DNA from: Charina bottae
Taxonomy: Eukaryota; Chordata; Lepidosauria; Squamata; Charinaidae
Direction: 5' to 3'
Length of the DNA stretch: 64,000 nucleotides
NCBI GenBank assembly: GCA_023362775.1
Contig: JALMGJ010000003.1
Span: 177,598,274 to 177,662,273 of the forward strand
Shown here: positions 33,012 through 43,810 of the stretch, one piece after another
Position numbering within the stretch: the first letter of the stretch is position 1
Layout of the letters: every line of letters starts with the position of its first letter
Position numbers and translations under genes: made by a program
The notes under the pieces: model-generated
The model's database searches: none
What the model saw: the letters and a program-made list of their open reading frames with translations, nothing else
Told to the model about the DNA's origin: nothing

Positions 33012-33906
33012 CCTTCAAGAAAGGAATGTGGTGAGTCTGCCATAGGAACTTGCTCATTTGTGTGAGTCTGGTGGGGAGAGATGGCTGGTTAAAAGTCAGG
33101 AGTATATGCTTAACATTTCTTTGGCTGGGTAAAAAATGAAAATCTTTCAAATCAATTGTATTTTGGCAGTTTAGGAGCTGAGATAGGGAGGTCACAATAA
33201 GCTTGTGGATGTTCCATCTGTGGGAGTTCTGGTGGATTTCTAGGAGGAGTTGCTTTTTCTGTAGCACACAGCGGTGGTTGGCTGTAGGAACTGCTTCTGG
33301 ATGCCCTATGGACGTTGAGGGACAGGCTACCGGAATGCCAATGTGGCCAGCCATTTTAACCCCCTGATTGCCATGGAGGATTTTCAGATCAAGGACTTGC
33401 TGGAAACTGTCCACCTTGACTGCAATGCCATTTAGCTGTTGCAGTATAAAAATCAGAGTTTCTGCAGACGAAAGGCAGATCTCATGGGAGGGTTGAATAA
33501 TGTAGTTGTGGGGAGTGTGGGAGGCTTGTTCCAAGAGGTTATCTCCACTACCTCCCTGCTCCAGGGAGTGACTTGGGCTGAAGCTTTGGAGGGTCGGGGA
33601 GGAGGACAGTCTTGTTATTGTTGCATTCTTTGGGAGAGAAGTGGGTCCTGAAGCTGTAGATCTGTTACTCGCTTTTTTTGTCATTTCCATGGTGGGAAGG
33701 TAGGAGTCAATCCTCATCTGTTTCTCTGCTTCGTTGGATTTATGGTCCCAGACCGCGTGGGAGCTGGGGATGGCAACGGCTGACAGGAAGCTCTGGCGTG
33801 GGCTGGTCCATGAAGTCACAAAGAGTCGGAAGCAACTGAACGAATAAACAACAAAAGTATCATTACTGGGGCTGGTCCGGGTTCTTTTCTTGCCTCTGGA
33901 TGGCAT
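33007..33906 (-). CDS. ORF1-like protein of an L1-type element, 299 codons, open
   Basis: The longest open frame in the window after the L1 ORF2. It starts MPSRGKKRTRTSPSNDT about 100 bp inside the element's 5' end. Residues of about 18-50 come from an inserted antisense RTE tail. The rest includes a glutamine-rich segment (SAETLIFILQQLNGIAVKVD), basic stretches (RCVLQKKQLLLEIHQNSHRW) and a tail DLKDFHFLPSQRNVKHILLT then FNQPSLPTRLTQMSKFLWQ. The last residues run into the target duplication. I infer an RNA-binding ORF1 from position and the L1-like 5' UTR. No clear RRM or zinc knuckle is seen, so the family is uncertain. Confidence 0.5.
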   Translation of the reverse strand: MPSRGKKRTRTSPSNDTFVVYSFSCFRLFVTSWTSPRQSFLSAVAIPSSHAVWDHKSNEAEKQMRIDSYLPTMEMTKKASNRSTASGPTSLPKNATITRLSSSPTLQSFSPSHSLEQGGSGDNLLEQASHTPHNYIIQPSHEICLSSAETLIFILQQLNGIAVKVDSFQQVLDLKILHGNQGVKMAGHIGIPVACPSTSIGHPEAVPTANHRCVLQKKQLLLEIHQNSHRWNIHKLIVTSLSQLLNCQNTIDLKDFHFLPSQRNVKHILLTFNQPSLPTRLTQMSKFLWQTHHIPFLKA

Positions 33907-34004
33907 TTTTGGGCCGTAGGGCTAAGCTGGAGGGGGTGAGGCCAGTCACAGTTCAGGAACTTAGTTCAGGAGCTGCTAGTTGGCCGCCATCTTGGCTCCT
34001 CCCC
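33023..34004 (-). mobile_element. L1-like 5' end with ORF1 only, flanked by 11-bp duplication
   Basis: The minus strand starts GGGGGAGGAGCCAAGATGGC, strikingly like the first bases of mammalian L1 5' UTRs, including a YY1-type CAAGATGGC. The insertion is bounded by exact CCTTCAAGAAA at 33012-33022 and 34005-34015. There is no ORF2, no 3' UTR and no poly(A) at the low-coordinate end; the sequence stops at the ORF1 terminus. A fragment of RTE 3' tail lies inside. Confidence 0.75.
33765..33858 (+). mobile_element. RTE/Bov-B-like 3' tail fragment inside the L1 ORF1
   Basis: Reads GGAAGCTCTGGCGTGGGCTG, then GTCCATGAAGTCACAAAGAG, then CGGAAGCAACTGAACGAATA and AACAACAAAA. This matches the 3' end of the subfamily at 30473 in opposite orientation. 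It keeps the ORF1 frame open. Confidence 0.8.
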
Positions 34005-34015
34005 CCTTCAAGAAA

Positions 34016-35363
34016 TGAAGTGGTACATGACTATAGACAATTTTTTTCTTGTTTAAACAAACACCCAAGCAAAAATCAGGGGAATTACTGCTGAAATCAT
34101 CAGACACCAGTATTTTCTCCTAGAAAGGCCCACCATCATATGGTGATACATGTTTAAGTGAGGCTGACTCAGCAAATGCCTCTTAATTGGATTTTATTTG
34201 TACTGTAGCCTTGTCTGTGTTTGGGGCTTGCTTGTAGGTATTTTATGTAATCTGGCTGCTGTGTCTGTCCGGCTATTTCCTGTGGGGGGAAAAAAAGATT
34301 TGCTGAAGCTAGTATCGTCCTGCCTTTACATCTTGAGCCAGGATACCCAGCAATTTGAACACCCCCCAGCAGATGCTACTTGACCTAATTGCCACCCAGA
34401 AAAAACTCATATAGCATGGGACATAGCTTCAATATCTGAGAGTAACCTTATTATTCAAACAAAAAATAGGCCAGTTTGGGACTCAATGATTCATATTTAG
34501 AAATTTGAATTAAAGAAATAATTCTCGTCTACCACAGAGTTGAAAACAGCTTCCCTTGGATACTGAATAGTTTTAGAAACTATCGAGGACATTATTTTAG
34601 CATGAATCATAGAAAATAAGAGTAGTTTTAACATTGATTTTATTTGCCATCCACTTACGTTATTACAGTGCTAAGTGAAATTGTGGCTTTTTGGGTAAAT
34701 GTAATCATTAACTTGAATATGCTCACAGTAACCTTCATGCTTGCTTCTTATTGAACTTCTATTCCAAAAATATATTATATTTTTTTATTCTAAATTTATA
34801 TTCTAAAAATACCTGAATGATTTCAACTAGGCTTTTGTCCAAGAAAGTAACTTAAATTCTGATCTAGACTCTTTTGCTTCCCCCACCCCCATTAAGATAT
34901 CATCTAAGACACACATGATTTCTTTTGAATTTTGCCACTGACTATGTCCTGGGATTCTGCTGTAGTGTTTGTCATTGTGAACATTCTGCCCAGTGATTCA
35001 GAGTTCTTACCTATTGACTAAAAGAACATTTAATAAACAGGAAACTGACCCTTATATACTTTGTGTGTACATTTAGCTGCATGTACAGAAAGAAAATTCT
35101 CCCAAACAACTAAAATCACATGAAATAATGACTAGTCAGGTAAATATATCAGCATTTTTACATCTCCAGAACACTTTCGGTAACTATAATACCTACATGA
35201 AGAAGCCACTAAGTGAATGAATATCTATAGGAAGCTTCATGCTTCCTATTCCACAAAAATGCTTGTGAAAATGTTGAATTAAGTGCCAGGGATCACTAAT
35301 GAATGAATAAGGACAATAAAATTAGGTTTGATCCATTTAAAGTAGGGTGAAGTTGTTCAAAAG
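34016..35363. other. no recognised feature
   Basis: AT-rich, no gene or repeat recognised. Open stretch 34198-34383 (plus) has no domain. Confidence 0.4.
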
Positions 35364-35371
35364 GTTTAACC

Positions 35372-35642
35372 CAGAACTTTCCAAACTGTGTGTCGTGACA
35401 CAAAAGTGTGTTGCCACACACAGTCTGGTGTGTCGCCACACAACCCGGAAGCTCTGATCATAATCAGCGCTTCCGGGTTTTCCTGCGGCGACACACGAAC
35501 GGCGGCGCGCAAAAACCCGAAAGCGGCAGCAGCGCTTCCGGGTTTTTGCGTGCTGCCGCAACGGCGGCACTTCCGGGTTTTCCCGCGGCGACACACCAAC
35601 GGCGGTTGGTGTGTCGCCGCGGGAAAACTTTGGAAAGCCCTG
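35372..35642. mobile_element. GC-rich non-autonomous hAT element, copy 4 of 6
   Basis: Starts CAGAACTTTCCAAACTGTG and ends ACTTTGGAAAGCCCTG. The duplication GTTTAACC is exact at 35364-35371 and 35643-35650. Very similar to the copies at 1662 and 56657. Confidence 0.94.
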
Positions 35643-35989
35643 GTTTAACCTGTTCTAGATAGATTTCCTTCACCATGTTTGAATAACTGCTGATTCCTGA
35701 AACTTGATCTCAGCTCTGCTCAAGAGCCTACTTAATGACTTTAATCAGGTATTTGGTTTGACCAGCCTAGCAAGGCCCCACATTGCACATAAGGAGGGCT
35801 TCCCAACACAGCAGAAGTGTGTCCCCCTTAACTTTCTAAAAATAAGAAAAAAGGTCACCTCTTACTGTGATATCACTGAAAAGGCCAAATAAATGATAAA
35901 TACTAATAAACATGACATATCAATAATAACAATATTAATGAATATATTAATAATTATTTCATTTAGAAAAAAATATTACCTACATCGGT

Positions 35990-36360
35990 ATCCCAGGATT
36001 GAGACTAATGACACTGCGCTCCAGACTGACTGACGCAAACCTGGAAGAGCAGTTGCGAGTAGCAACAATACCAGCTAACATCACACGCCTCACCAAAGAG
36101 AAGCAGTTCTAGCCATCACATTAGGGGTGAGTTAATTAAATTCAATAAATCTAGGAGCTCCCACCCGCAAACCCCGCCCCCTTCCACATGATTGGCTCCC
36201 GCCCGCAAACCCCGCCCCCAGTGTGCACGATTGGCTCCCGCCCGCAAACCATGCCCCCTTCCCCATGATTGGCTCCCACCTGCAAACCCCACCCCCTAGT
36301 CCATGAATGATGTTATAAATATCAAAATGGTCCTTGGCAGAAAAAAGATTCCCCACCCCG
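35990..36360 (+). pseudogene. hAT transposase C-terminus followed by subterminal tandem repeats
   Basis: A plus-strand frame near 36000-36120 reads RLTDANLEEQLRVATIPANI then TRLTKEKQF with a stop. This resembles the end of hAT-type transposases after the dimerisation domain (S-L-T-D-x-L-x-x-L-R-V pattern). Directly after come about four 38-40-bp units containing GATTGGCTCCCGCCCGCAAA (36150-36300), the same units as in the element at 61347-61754. The terminal repeat itself is too degraded to place. Confidence 0.6.
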
Positions 36361-36960
36361 CTTTACAAAGCTGGTGACTTTGTATCCAGAAGGGTCCTTA
36401 ATCACCAAGTCTTTGGCTTTCTACATAAAAATGCTGCACCCTTCACTTAAAATGGGGATCAATAGAACATCCGCAAAAGATGTTCCTAAGGGGGATATTT
36501 TCTCTCAGCATTAAATTACATAAACATTAATGCTTATTTTCCTTCATATGTAGCCAATCAGCAGATTTGCTTCCATTCTTTTTTTCAACTGGCTGGCTTA
36601 AAGCTATGTGTTGCCAACAGTTGTTGAACTGCACATGGTTGGAAATGTACATTGTCTTCTGCCAGATGTCCAAGGTAATTCGGAAAAGGGTTAGTATGGA
36701 ACACTGATGGAAAATGAGCTAATACATTGTAGCAATGCTGCTGGTATGTATGGTGTCATAAGCACATACATGCTCTGCTGTTTTTCATCTAGGAATGCCT
36801 GAGCACACTTCTGTTGAGAGAGACTTTTGAGATGTGGCAGTTTTGCCTTGGCATTCTTTATCTTGCCCCAAGGACTACTTTGAGACTTGCCTGGGGAAGA
36901 AGATAGACAGAGGAGCAGCAGACAGGCTTCAGTGGACCAGTCTTTGGCAACACAAGAATG
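36361..36960. other. no recognised feature
   Basis: AT-rich, nothing recognised. Confidence 0.4.
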
Positions 36961-36965
36961 ATAGT

Positions 36966-37560
36966 ATTTACTATCTTATTTCTTTATAGGGCTTATATGC
37001 TGCTCCAGACGATACTCGCTTTAAGTAGATTATATTCCCTATTTTCCTAAGTAAGTTTAAAAATACACAATATATATAAATAAACAACATAAAACAAGCA
37101 TAGTGCTAGAGATAAATAAAATAACTCAATGTCAATTGAACCCTCAATTTACAAGAGGGGACAGCTCACAACACTTCTGTCCTTGATGTCTGCTGAAAAA
37201 GCCAGGTTCTGATGGCCTTGTTAAAATTCATCTGGACTTGGGGGAAATGCTAATTCAAAGAAGAGGAACAGCACTTTAAAAGGCTTCTTCTACCTGATCT
37301 TATTGGATGGACAGAAAGAGTTGGAAGAAGGCAGCCCTAAAGATATCCATGTCCTGCTCTATGAAGGACATTAAAATTTCCCCAGGACCTTGAATTCTGT
37401 ACTAGTAATTAGTACAGCTCTCAAAGGAGCAATATCACATGGGGATATCATGAAGGACCCATCATTATTAGGCCACTACTTGCTGGACCAGCTGTAGCTT
37501 TGAGGTGGTCCTCAAGGCAGCCCCATGTGCATTGCAAGAGTCCAAATGAGAGGTGACTAA
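36966..37560 (-). mobile_element. degraded L2/CR1-like LINE 3' region
   Basis: The plus strand shows GGGCTTATATGCTGCTCCAG (3' end), then GGACCTTGAATTCTGTACTA, then TGGACCAGCTGTAGCTTTGA and CCCCATGTGCATTGCAAGAG. These are antisense equivalents of the LINE at 28030-28740. No frame survives. Confidence 0.6.
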
Positions 37561-38611
37561 AGACTACAACTAGTTCGGCATAGGGCAGTATGAGTCTGTA
37601 ACTAAAGATGGAATATCCATGGAATTAAATTATTTTCTCCCCTAAAGCCACTCTATCCTGTTGGGATTGAACCTAAGCTTGTCCTTCTCTATCCAGACCG
37701 TAACAATCTCCAGGCCTCCAAGCCCTGTGGCAGAACCATATCACCTATTAGGCCCAGGGTTGCTTTGAAGTAACTTCCTGCTGAACCTTAAATCTGAAGA
37801 AGGCAGCAATAGAAAAACATCTCACAGGAGCTGGACAAATACAGCCATTTGCTGGGTGCATGAATAGCCATGTGATCCAAGTGGTGTCTACATTCACTTA
37901 GGCATGTTCACACTTGTAAGTATTCTTGACTGAATGTCTGGCTTATCACCTATTTCATAGATGAGAACTTATATAGACTTTATATGATTGATTGTCCATT
38001 GTGATCAAGAGTCCTCCATTGTGTCCATCCCAACATTTGTGCTGCCCTTTCTTTTTCACTCTTGGCACTTCTACAGTTTTCTTGGTGCAGCATATAAAAA
38101 AGCCAGGGTTTTTTTGTTTTGTTTTTGCTAGGATAGAATGACTGTTAATGTTCTTCTGCAGTGAACATTAATTTCTTGGCTTGTTAGGCTTCCTTTCCAT
38201 ATTTCTGGTGAGTTTCCACCATTGTTTGATTTTTACATTATTTATGGGGTATGATAAATCAACTTTGCTAAGATCTGAGCATTTTCACATGTGTTCCAAG
38301 CCTCATTTTATTTTAAACATGAATCTTCATCAATAAAAAGTTTTGCATATTAGAAAATAATTTTGCATTTAATACAAAACTCTAAATGATCATAATAACA
38401 GTTTTATTATCCAATATAGACAAAACTACTAGAATCTTATCTAACCAAGCAATCCCACTTCAGAGATAAACAGCAAATGTTAACTCCATTTTAAATATTC
38501 TATTAGCTCTGGCAAAGCAAAAACTTGATGAATTATAAAATGATATTATTCTGGACAGAACATAATTTGTTTGTGTTTGCTTCTGAATGTACCAGAGCAT
38601 CCAAACATGCA
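37561..38611. other. no recognised feature
   Basis: The first few hundred bases may continue the LINE remnant; the rest is AT-rich and unassigned. Confidence 0.35.
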
Positions 38612-38612
38612 A

Positions 38613-38684
<72 letters not shown>

Positions 38685-38701
38685 AGAAAGAAAGAAAGAA
38701 A

Positions 38702-38758
<57 letters not shown>

Positions 38759-38759
38759 A
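38612..38759. repeat. (GAAA)n microsatellite with GAA interruptions
   Basis: About 148 bp of purine-only GAAA units, with GAAGAAA phase changes near 38685 and 38704. The overlapping lysine- and phenylalanine-rich frames are not genes. Confidence 0.98.
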
Positions 38760-39455
38760 CCTTGCATGAATAAGCTTTATTATTAGAAAATATTGACTTA
38801 GTAAACTGACACATCACCATGATTTGAACCAATTTCAGACAACACAGTACCTTTTATTCAGGAATAAGGATTCAGTAAAAGTAGCATTAAAAAAACATTC
38901 TGTCTCATTTGTGGCATGCTGTGTGTTTCTTTCAGTTTCTTTTATGCATTTTTTTAGAATCAGTGTTCAAATGTGTGTGCTATGAATTGAGTGCATACAA
39001 GTCAGTATATTGCAAATAATATACAGACTTTTAAAATATTTTTATTAATTTGAGATGAAAATAATTTTATGAGATGTTAATAAATGCACATGAAGCTACA
39101 ATAAGGTACACTAGATACATTCTATCATCTAGTCAGTTATACAGCCTGTTTAGTGGATCTGACCCAAATGAGTCAAAGAGAGAAAAATATAATGTACTTA
39201 TATTTTTTCCCTGTAATCTTTGGCATTTGCCCAATCAGAGTCTTTAATTCACCACCAAGCTAATAACTCTTAATACAGATCAGGAGGTCCAAACAATTTA
39301 GCTATGAACAATCCTGTAATTTTTTTTAGAGTTCTTTATGCTAAAGTCATGTTCACAGTCTTCACTGGATGCTAGGAATGTTCCTCCAATATCCATAAAT
39401 TTTGACAGATCCTGGGACTATTGGTTCTGATGTGCAAATGTCATCATATCCCTAT
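38760..39455. other. no recognised feature
   Basis: AT-rich, nothing recognised. Confidence 0.4.
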
Positions 39456-39548
39456 CATATGAGACCAATCTGCACAGTGTCATGTGATTGCCATTTGTGA
39501 CCTCCTGCCAGCTTCCCCATTGACTTTGCTTGTTGGAAACTGGCAGTG

Positions 39549-41665
39549 GGACTCCAAGCCTGGCTGGCAGCTCGACAAGTCAGAGTTTCTCAGAGCTCTG
39601 AGCTCTGAGACCTGGCTAACTTTCTATCTTGTTTGCAGGGGTCTACAGACCACTGAAGTTTCCCCCTGGAGAAGGGGGAACCAGAAGATTGCTCACAGAG
39701 CCATTGTAATTGTCCACTCCTGTTTTTCTTTGTTGTTTCCACCGCGGAGAAGAACGGGGGTGAATGCAGTGAAATGGCCGAAAGAGGATCCTAGCTCTGC
39801 AGAGAACGTAAGTCTCTTGGGAGACACAAGAGTGACAGCCAGCTTTTAGACCACTTTATATTAGTTTTCTTTTTTAGATTAGTACATTTTTATTATCTAA
39901 AATTTATCTTTGGACTTCGTTCAAAATGTTGGCTAATTTTGTGTTTTCTTTGCTATAATTAATTTTGGTGGAAGTTTGATAGATTTTATTTTGGCAACAT
40001 AGTGAACAAGTTTGTATTTTTCTACCTTTCTTTTGTATCAGAGAAATTGGGACTTAAGAGACTTTGTTGGTATTTCTCACTCGACAAACTAACTGACTTT
40101 TGAGAAATTGTTTGTTTGGGTTAAGCAGCTTGCAGCCTGAAGAATAAAGAAGAATAAAGAATAAAGTATAGAGAATGTGTGCCTCTTTACCTTTTTTTTT
40201 TTTCTTTTTCTACTTTTTTTTAGAAAGGACTATCTTTCATTTGGAATATATTTTCATCTTTCCTTTTACAAACTGTTTGAAATACTGCTCTGTGGAATTT
40301 TTTCATCTTTTACTTTAAAAGCTTTTCTCACTTAAAGAAATAGACATTATTGATAAATAATAGAACAGCTGTTCCCTGCTCCCTGAGAAAATTTTTTGTT
40401 TTGACTACGGCAGCTGATTACGGTTTGAATAACAAATAATGGCATTTCTCACAGCACTTCAGGATTTTAAGGAAGAAACCAGCAAAATTTTTTTGCAAAT
40501 TAAGAAATCCATAGAACGTATATTAATAGTTTTGGTGGCTCAGGAACAGAAGATACAAGGGACAGATTTAGAAACAGAGGAAAGACCTTTCGAACCAGTA
40601 GAGAAACAGGGAAAGAGGACTTTGAATGTATTGGTACAGAAGAAGATTATGATATTTTACAGGAAGTGGTCTATTAAATGTTTGGGCATAAATACACTGT
40701 GGCAGCTGAGACAGGAAGATTTTAATATGCAAATTGATAGATATGGCAAAATAAACATTTTGACATCCTGCATGAGTTACAGAAATAAACAAGTTGCATA
40801 TTGTGATATTGGCATAACCTAAACAGGAGATTTATTGATATTGATTTGGAATGCAAGGTTAATGAAAATGCGGATTTGGTATTGTACACAGAGTAAGCAC
40901 AGATATGAGAAACTGTACAGATGCATAAAAACATGATATTTTAAGTGTAAGATACAAGATTATAAATAAATATGTTGATATTATATATTACTCTTTCTGG
41001 AGACACATTTATGAGAAGACAATGAGATGATGAGATGGAATTAGAATGTAGGTTATTACAAGAATATGTTGTATGTATTAGGTTATATGTTATGTTAGGT
41101 TTTGTATTTTTGCTATATTATGTATTATGTTATGTAATATGTTAGATTATGTATTAATGGAATATATAGTCATAACATGAACAGAATATACTGTATTTTA
41201 TTAGACGTAGATAAGGCCTTTATTTGTTATACTAATTGGACTTTATTGAAGATATAAATATAGATGTAAAAATGGAAAGAGTAAATGGAAAACATTTAAT
41301 TGATGCAACAATGAACATCTGATTACTATTCAAAGGAGTAGAAACCAGAGATGGATTGTTGGAAGATATCAAGAAAGGCGAAACCTATATGAAGAACAGA
41401 AGATTGGATTATAGAAATCATAGGGTATATGACAAAGAAAAGTTTCTGTGTATTGTATGAAGGACTAACATTTAAAGTTAATTGTTGTACTTAAAGTTCA
41501 AGGATAAATTGGAGGACATCTATTTTCTATATTTTCTTTGTTTGTTATTTTTTGACTTCACTTTTTCTTTTCCTTTTTCTTACTTTGTATTTCTATTTCT
41601 TTTCTTTTGTATTAGCTCTTAATATGTATTTTAAAATTTAATAAAACTTATGGAAAAAAAAAAAA
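39549..41665 (+). mobile_element. 2.1-kb internally deleted L1 with 14-bp target duplication
   Basis: GGAAACTGGCAGTG is exact at 39535-39548 and 41666-41679, and the right end is poly(A), so the element is plus-strand. It has a GC-richer 5' segment (39549-39840), an ORF1-like frame from ATG 40439 (MAFLTALQDFKEETSKIFLQ) to about 40820, and an ORF2 scrap near 41200 (LLDVDKAFICYTNWTLLKI, equivalent to reverse-transcriptase motif A). It closes with an AT-rich 3' UTR ending AATTTAATAAAACTTATGG. Most of ORF2 is absent. Confidence 0.82.
40439..40822 (+). pseudogene. ORF1-like frame of the deleted L1
   Basis: 127 codons. The N-terminal part (EETSKIFLQIKKSIERILIV then LVAQEQKIQGTDLETEE) has coiled-coil character, as in L1 ORF1. 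The rest has no RRM signature and looks frameshifted or decayed. Identification rests mainly on position within an L1-like insertion. Confidence 0.4.
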
Positions 41666-41967
41666 GGAAACTGGCAGTGAAGGTTGGAAAGGTGATTACG
41701 TGACCACGGGATGCTGCAATGTCATAATTGCAAGCTGGTTGCCAAGCTCCCGAATCGCAATAACATGACAAGGGATGCTGGGATGGCTGCAACTATGAGG
41801 ACTTGTCATAAGTCCCCCTCGTTAACTTTGATTGGTCATTGAACAAGTGGATGTTAAGTGAGGACTACCTGTAATGTAAAATCAATCTAGTTATAACAAA
41901 TAAATTACATTCATACTGATAGTGCCTTTTATTACCCAAGGTATATCAGTCCTTCAGTCTGCAGTCT

Positions 41968-42030
41968 TTTATTTTTTTTTATTATTAAATTTATATTACC
42001 GCCCATCTCCCCCAACGGGGACCCTTGTTT
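41968..42030 (-). mobile_element. short L2/CR1-like LINE 3' end
   Basis: AAATTTATATTACCGCCCAT, then CTCCCCCAACGGGGACCCTT, matches the antisense 3' end of the family at 28050-28090. Confidence 0.55.
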
Positions 42031-42524
42031 TTAACTTTTTAAATATCAGGCATAAGGCATCAGGCATAAGATCTTATTTCTGGTAGTAGAGAATCTGAAA
42101 TGAGAGCTCTGGCAGGCAAGCCCCCACTGTACCTTTCAGGAATTGTTTCTAGGCATCTCTTCTGATGCTTCATCTCCAGGAACTCCTTAGAAACCAAGTA
42201 ATCTTCAAAACTGGTGCACAAGAAGAGGCCACTCAGGAGAGATCCGATAGAGAACCTCTATTGCCTCTTTATTCCAGAGGGCCAACAAAACTTCTGAAGA
42301 GCTGCCCTCCAGATGCCTGGGAAACTTTCCAAATGCCATCTGGAAACCAGCTGGATCTACAAATGTCTAGGACTGACCTGTAATGATATGTTCAGAGCCT
42401 GAGAAAGACTTACAGTTTGGCCACCTAGACATGCCTCTCTTATCAGTTAATTTAATATTTAACCTTTAATCAGTTAATTTAATATTTAATATTTCAAACT
42501 AATATGTATCAGTTAATATTTATC
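42031..42524. other. possible unassigned repeat; no gene
   Basis: A 72-codon plus frame at 42165-42383 lies in a moderately GC-rich patch but shows no domain. AT-rich duplicated words (CAGTTAATTTAATATTTAA) occur at 42445-42500. Confidence 0.3.
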
Positions 42525-42526
42525 TG

Positions 42527-42557
<31 letters not shown>

Positions 42558-42558
42558 C
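42525..42558. repeat. (AC)n microsatellite
   Basis: Dinucleotide run with one G interruption. Confidence 0.97.
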
Positions 42559-43026
42559 ATATCTATCTCTTCAGATATTGTTCTCATTTTATTTGACTTC
42601 ACGCATCTCTTCCTTCTACTTTTTCTTTAATTACAAGCTCAAAGAGAAAATTTAGTAGCTGTCATCTATACCAATGGCTGTATTGGATTAAAATATTACA
42701 AAAGTTCTATTAAATCCAACATTTTGGAAAAGCAGCCAAAGATAAAGACCATATATACTAAAGTGAATGGTACCCAGTAGACACTGCTGGGTTACAAAAG
42801 CTACTTTATTTATTTTATGAGTGATGCAGTTTTAGTCTGAAGCCTGCTTTTCTTTTAATCTTAGAATTTAATATATTGCTGTTTATCCAGAGCATTTATT
42901 TCTTTTCTTCAGAAAAGACGAGTTACTGAGATTAAAAAATACTGAAGAGCCCATTAAAGGATTCACTGATGAGAACAATAGAAAGCAAGAAAAAAGAACT
43001 GTTGAGTTTAAATGGATAGTAGTGGC
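42559..43026. other. no recognised feature
   Basis: AT-rich, nothing recognised. Confidence 0.4.
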
Positions 43027-43034
43027 CTACCATG

Positions 43035-43432
43035 TAGGCTGACCATACGTCCCATTTTGAACGGGACAGTCCCGTTTTTTCCCTTTTTCTCAACTGTCCC
43101 GTTGTTTTAACATAAATGCTGGTTTTGTCCTGTTTTTCAGGAACAGGTAGAGGTGGAGCAGCTGACCGGAGGGAACCCGGAGGAGGAATCGCCCCCGCCC
43201 ACCAGCGCACAGCAAAGGAGGTGGGAGAGGCGGGCCCAGCACCGCGACAGGCGGAGGCGATTCCCCTTCCGGGTTCCCTCCAATCAGCTGCTCCGCCCCT
43301 GCCCACTGCGCCGCCCAGCATGCCCCATGCGTGCTGACAGGCGGAGGCGCCCCCCCGTCCTCCCAACCAGCTGCTCCGCCCCCGCCCATTCCTCTTGTCC
43401 CATTTTTGTCTCAAGGAAATATGGTCAGTCTA
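43035..43432. mobile_element. non-autonomous hAT-type element with captured coding-like core
   Basis: The terminal inverted repeats TAGGCTGACCATA and TATGGTCAGTCTA are bounded by exact CTACCATG at 43027-43034 and 43433-43440, an 8-bp duplication as for hAT. The GC-rich core (43140-43240) encodes EQLTGGNPEEESPPP then RRWERRA, related to the frame at 14611-15028. The core is followed by an inverted partial copy of itself (about 43255-43300). Confidence 0.85.
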
Positions 43433-43775
43433 CTACCATGACATTTTGAACATTTGCCCCTTGGTCAAACTCTATTTATCCTTGGTATATGTTCCAGATT
43501 CCTTATACACTTTCCAAGTTAATCTTTCTGACATGTTCAGTTTTCATGTACTGGAAAGTTATGATGCATAAAGAAGCTGAATTGAACTCTTTGGATCTTC
43601 AAAATCCATCAAAGAAAGTTCCACTGGTTTTAGTAGATAGAAGCAAACAGGTTTTTTTGCTTTGTAAAATCTGATTTAAGATAACTCATGAGCCAGCATC
43701 TGCAAATGCCTAAGCAAGCTATTAAGGAGGCTACCTGAATTCAGAGCCTTGGTAGTTTGGAGGTCTTGGTTAAGG
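43433..43775. other. no recognised feature
   Basis: Short unassigned stretch; open frame 43489-43674 (plus) has no domain. Confidence 0.4.
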
Positions 43776-43810
43776 GTTTTGTGTGCGTGTGTACGTGTGT
43801 GCGTGCGTGC
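43776..43810. repeat. GT-rich dinucleotide tract
   Basis: Imperfect (GT)n/(GC)n alternating purine-pyrimidine tract next to a SINE 3' end. Confidence 0.9.

Larger units (their letters stand above)
39460..41873. mobile_element. old DNA transposon fragment (GAGGACTACCTG terminus), split by an L1
   Basis: The left part (39460-39548: TGTCATGTGATTGCCATTTG, then CTTCCCCATTGACTTTGCTT) and right part (41666-41873: GTGATTACGTGACCACGGGA, ending TTAAGTGAGGACTACCTG) belong to a squamate repeat whose end reads CAGGTAGTCCTC on the other strand. The left terminus is not preserved. The L1 at 39549-41665 interrupts it. Confidence 0.6.

Noticed and set aside
36130..36300. Regularly spaced repeats that could suggest a CRISPR array
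   Set aside because: The units are contiguous tandem repeats of a hAT element in a vertebrate-type genome; there are no distinct spacers or cas genes.
38525..38832. Several overlapping open frames rich in KKERKKER or FLSFFLSF
   Set aside because: Artefacts of the (GAAA)n microsatellite.
43116..43449. Proline- and arginine-rich plus and minus frames of 70-160 codons as a gene
   Set aside because: They lie within the 8-bp-flanked hAT element; only the short block shared with 14611-15028 looks like former coding sequence.
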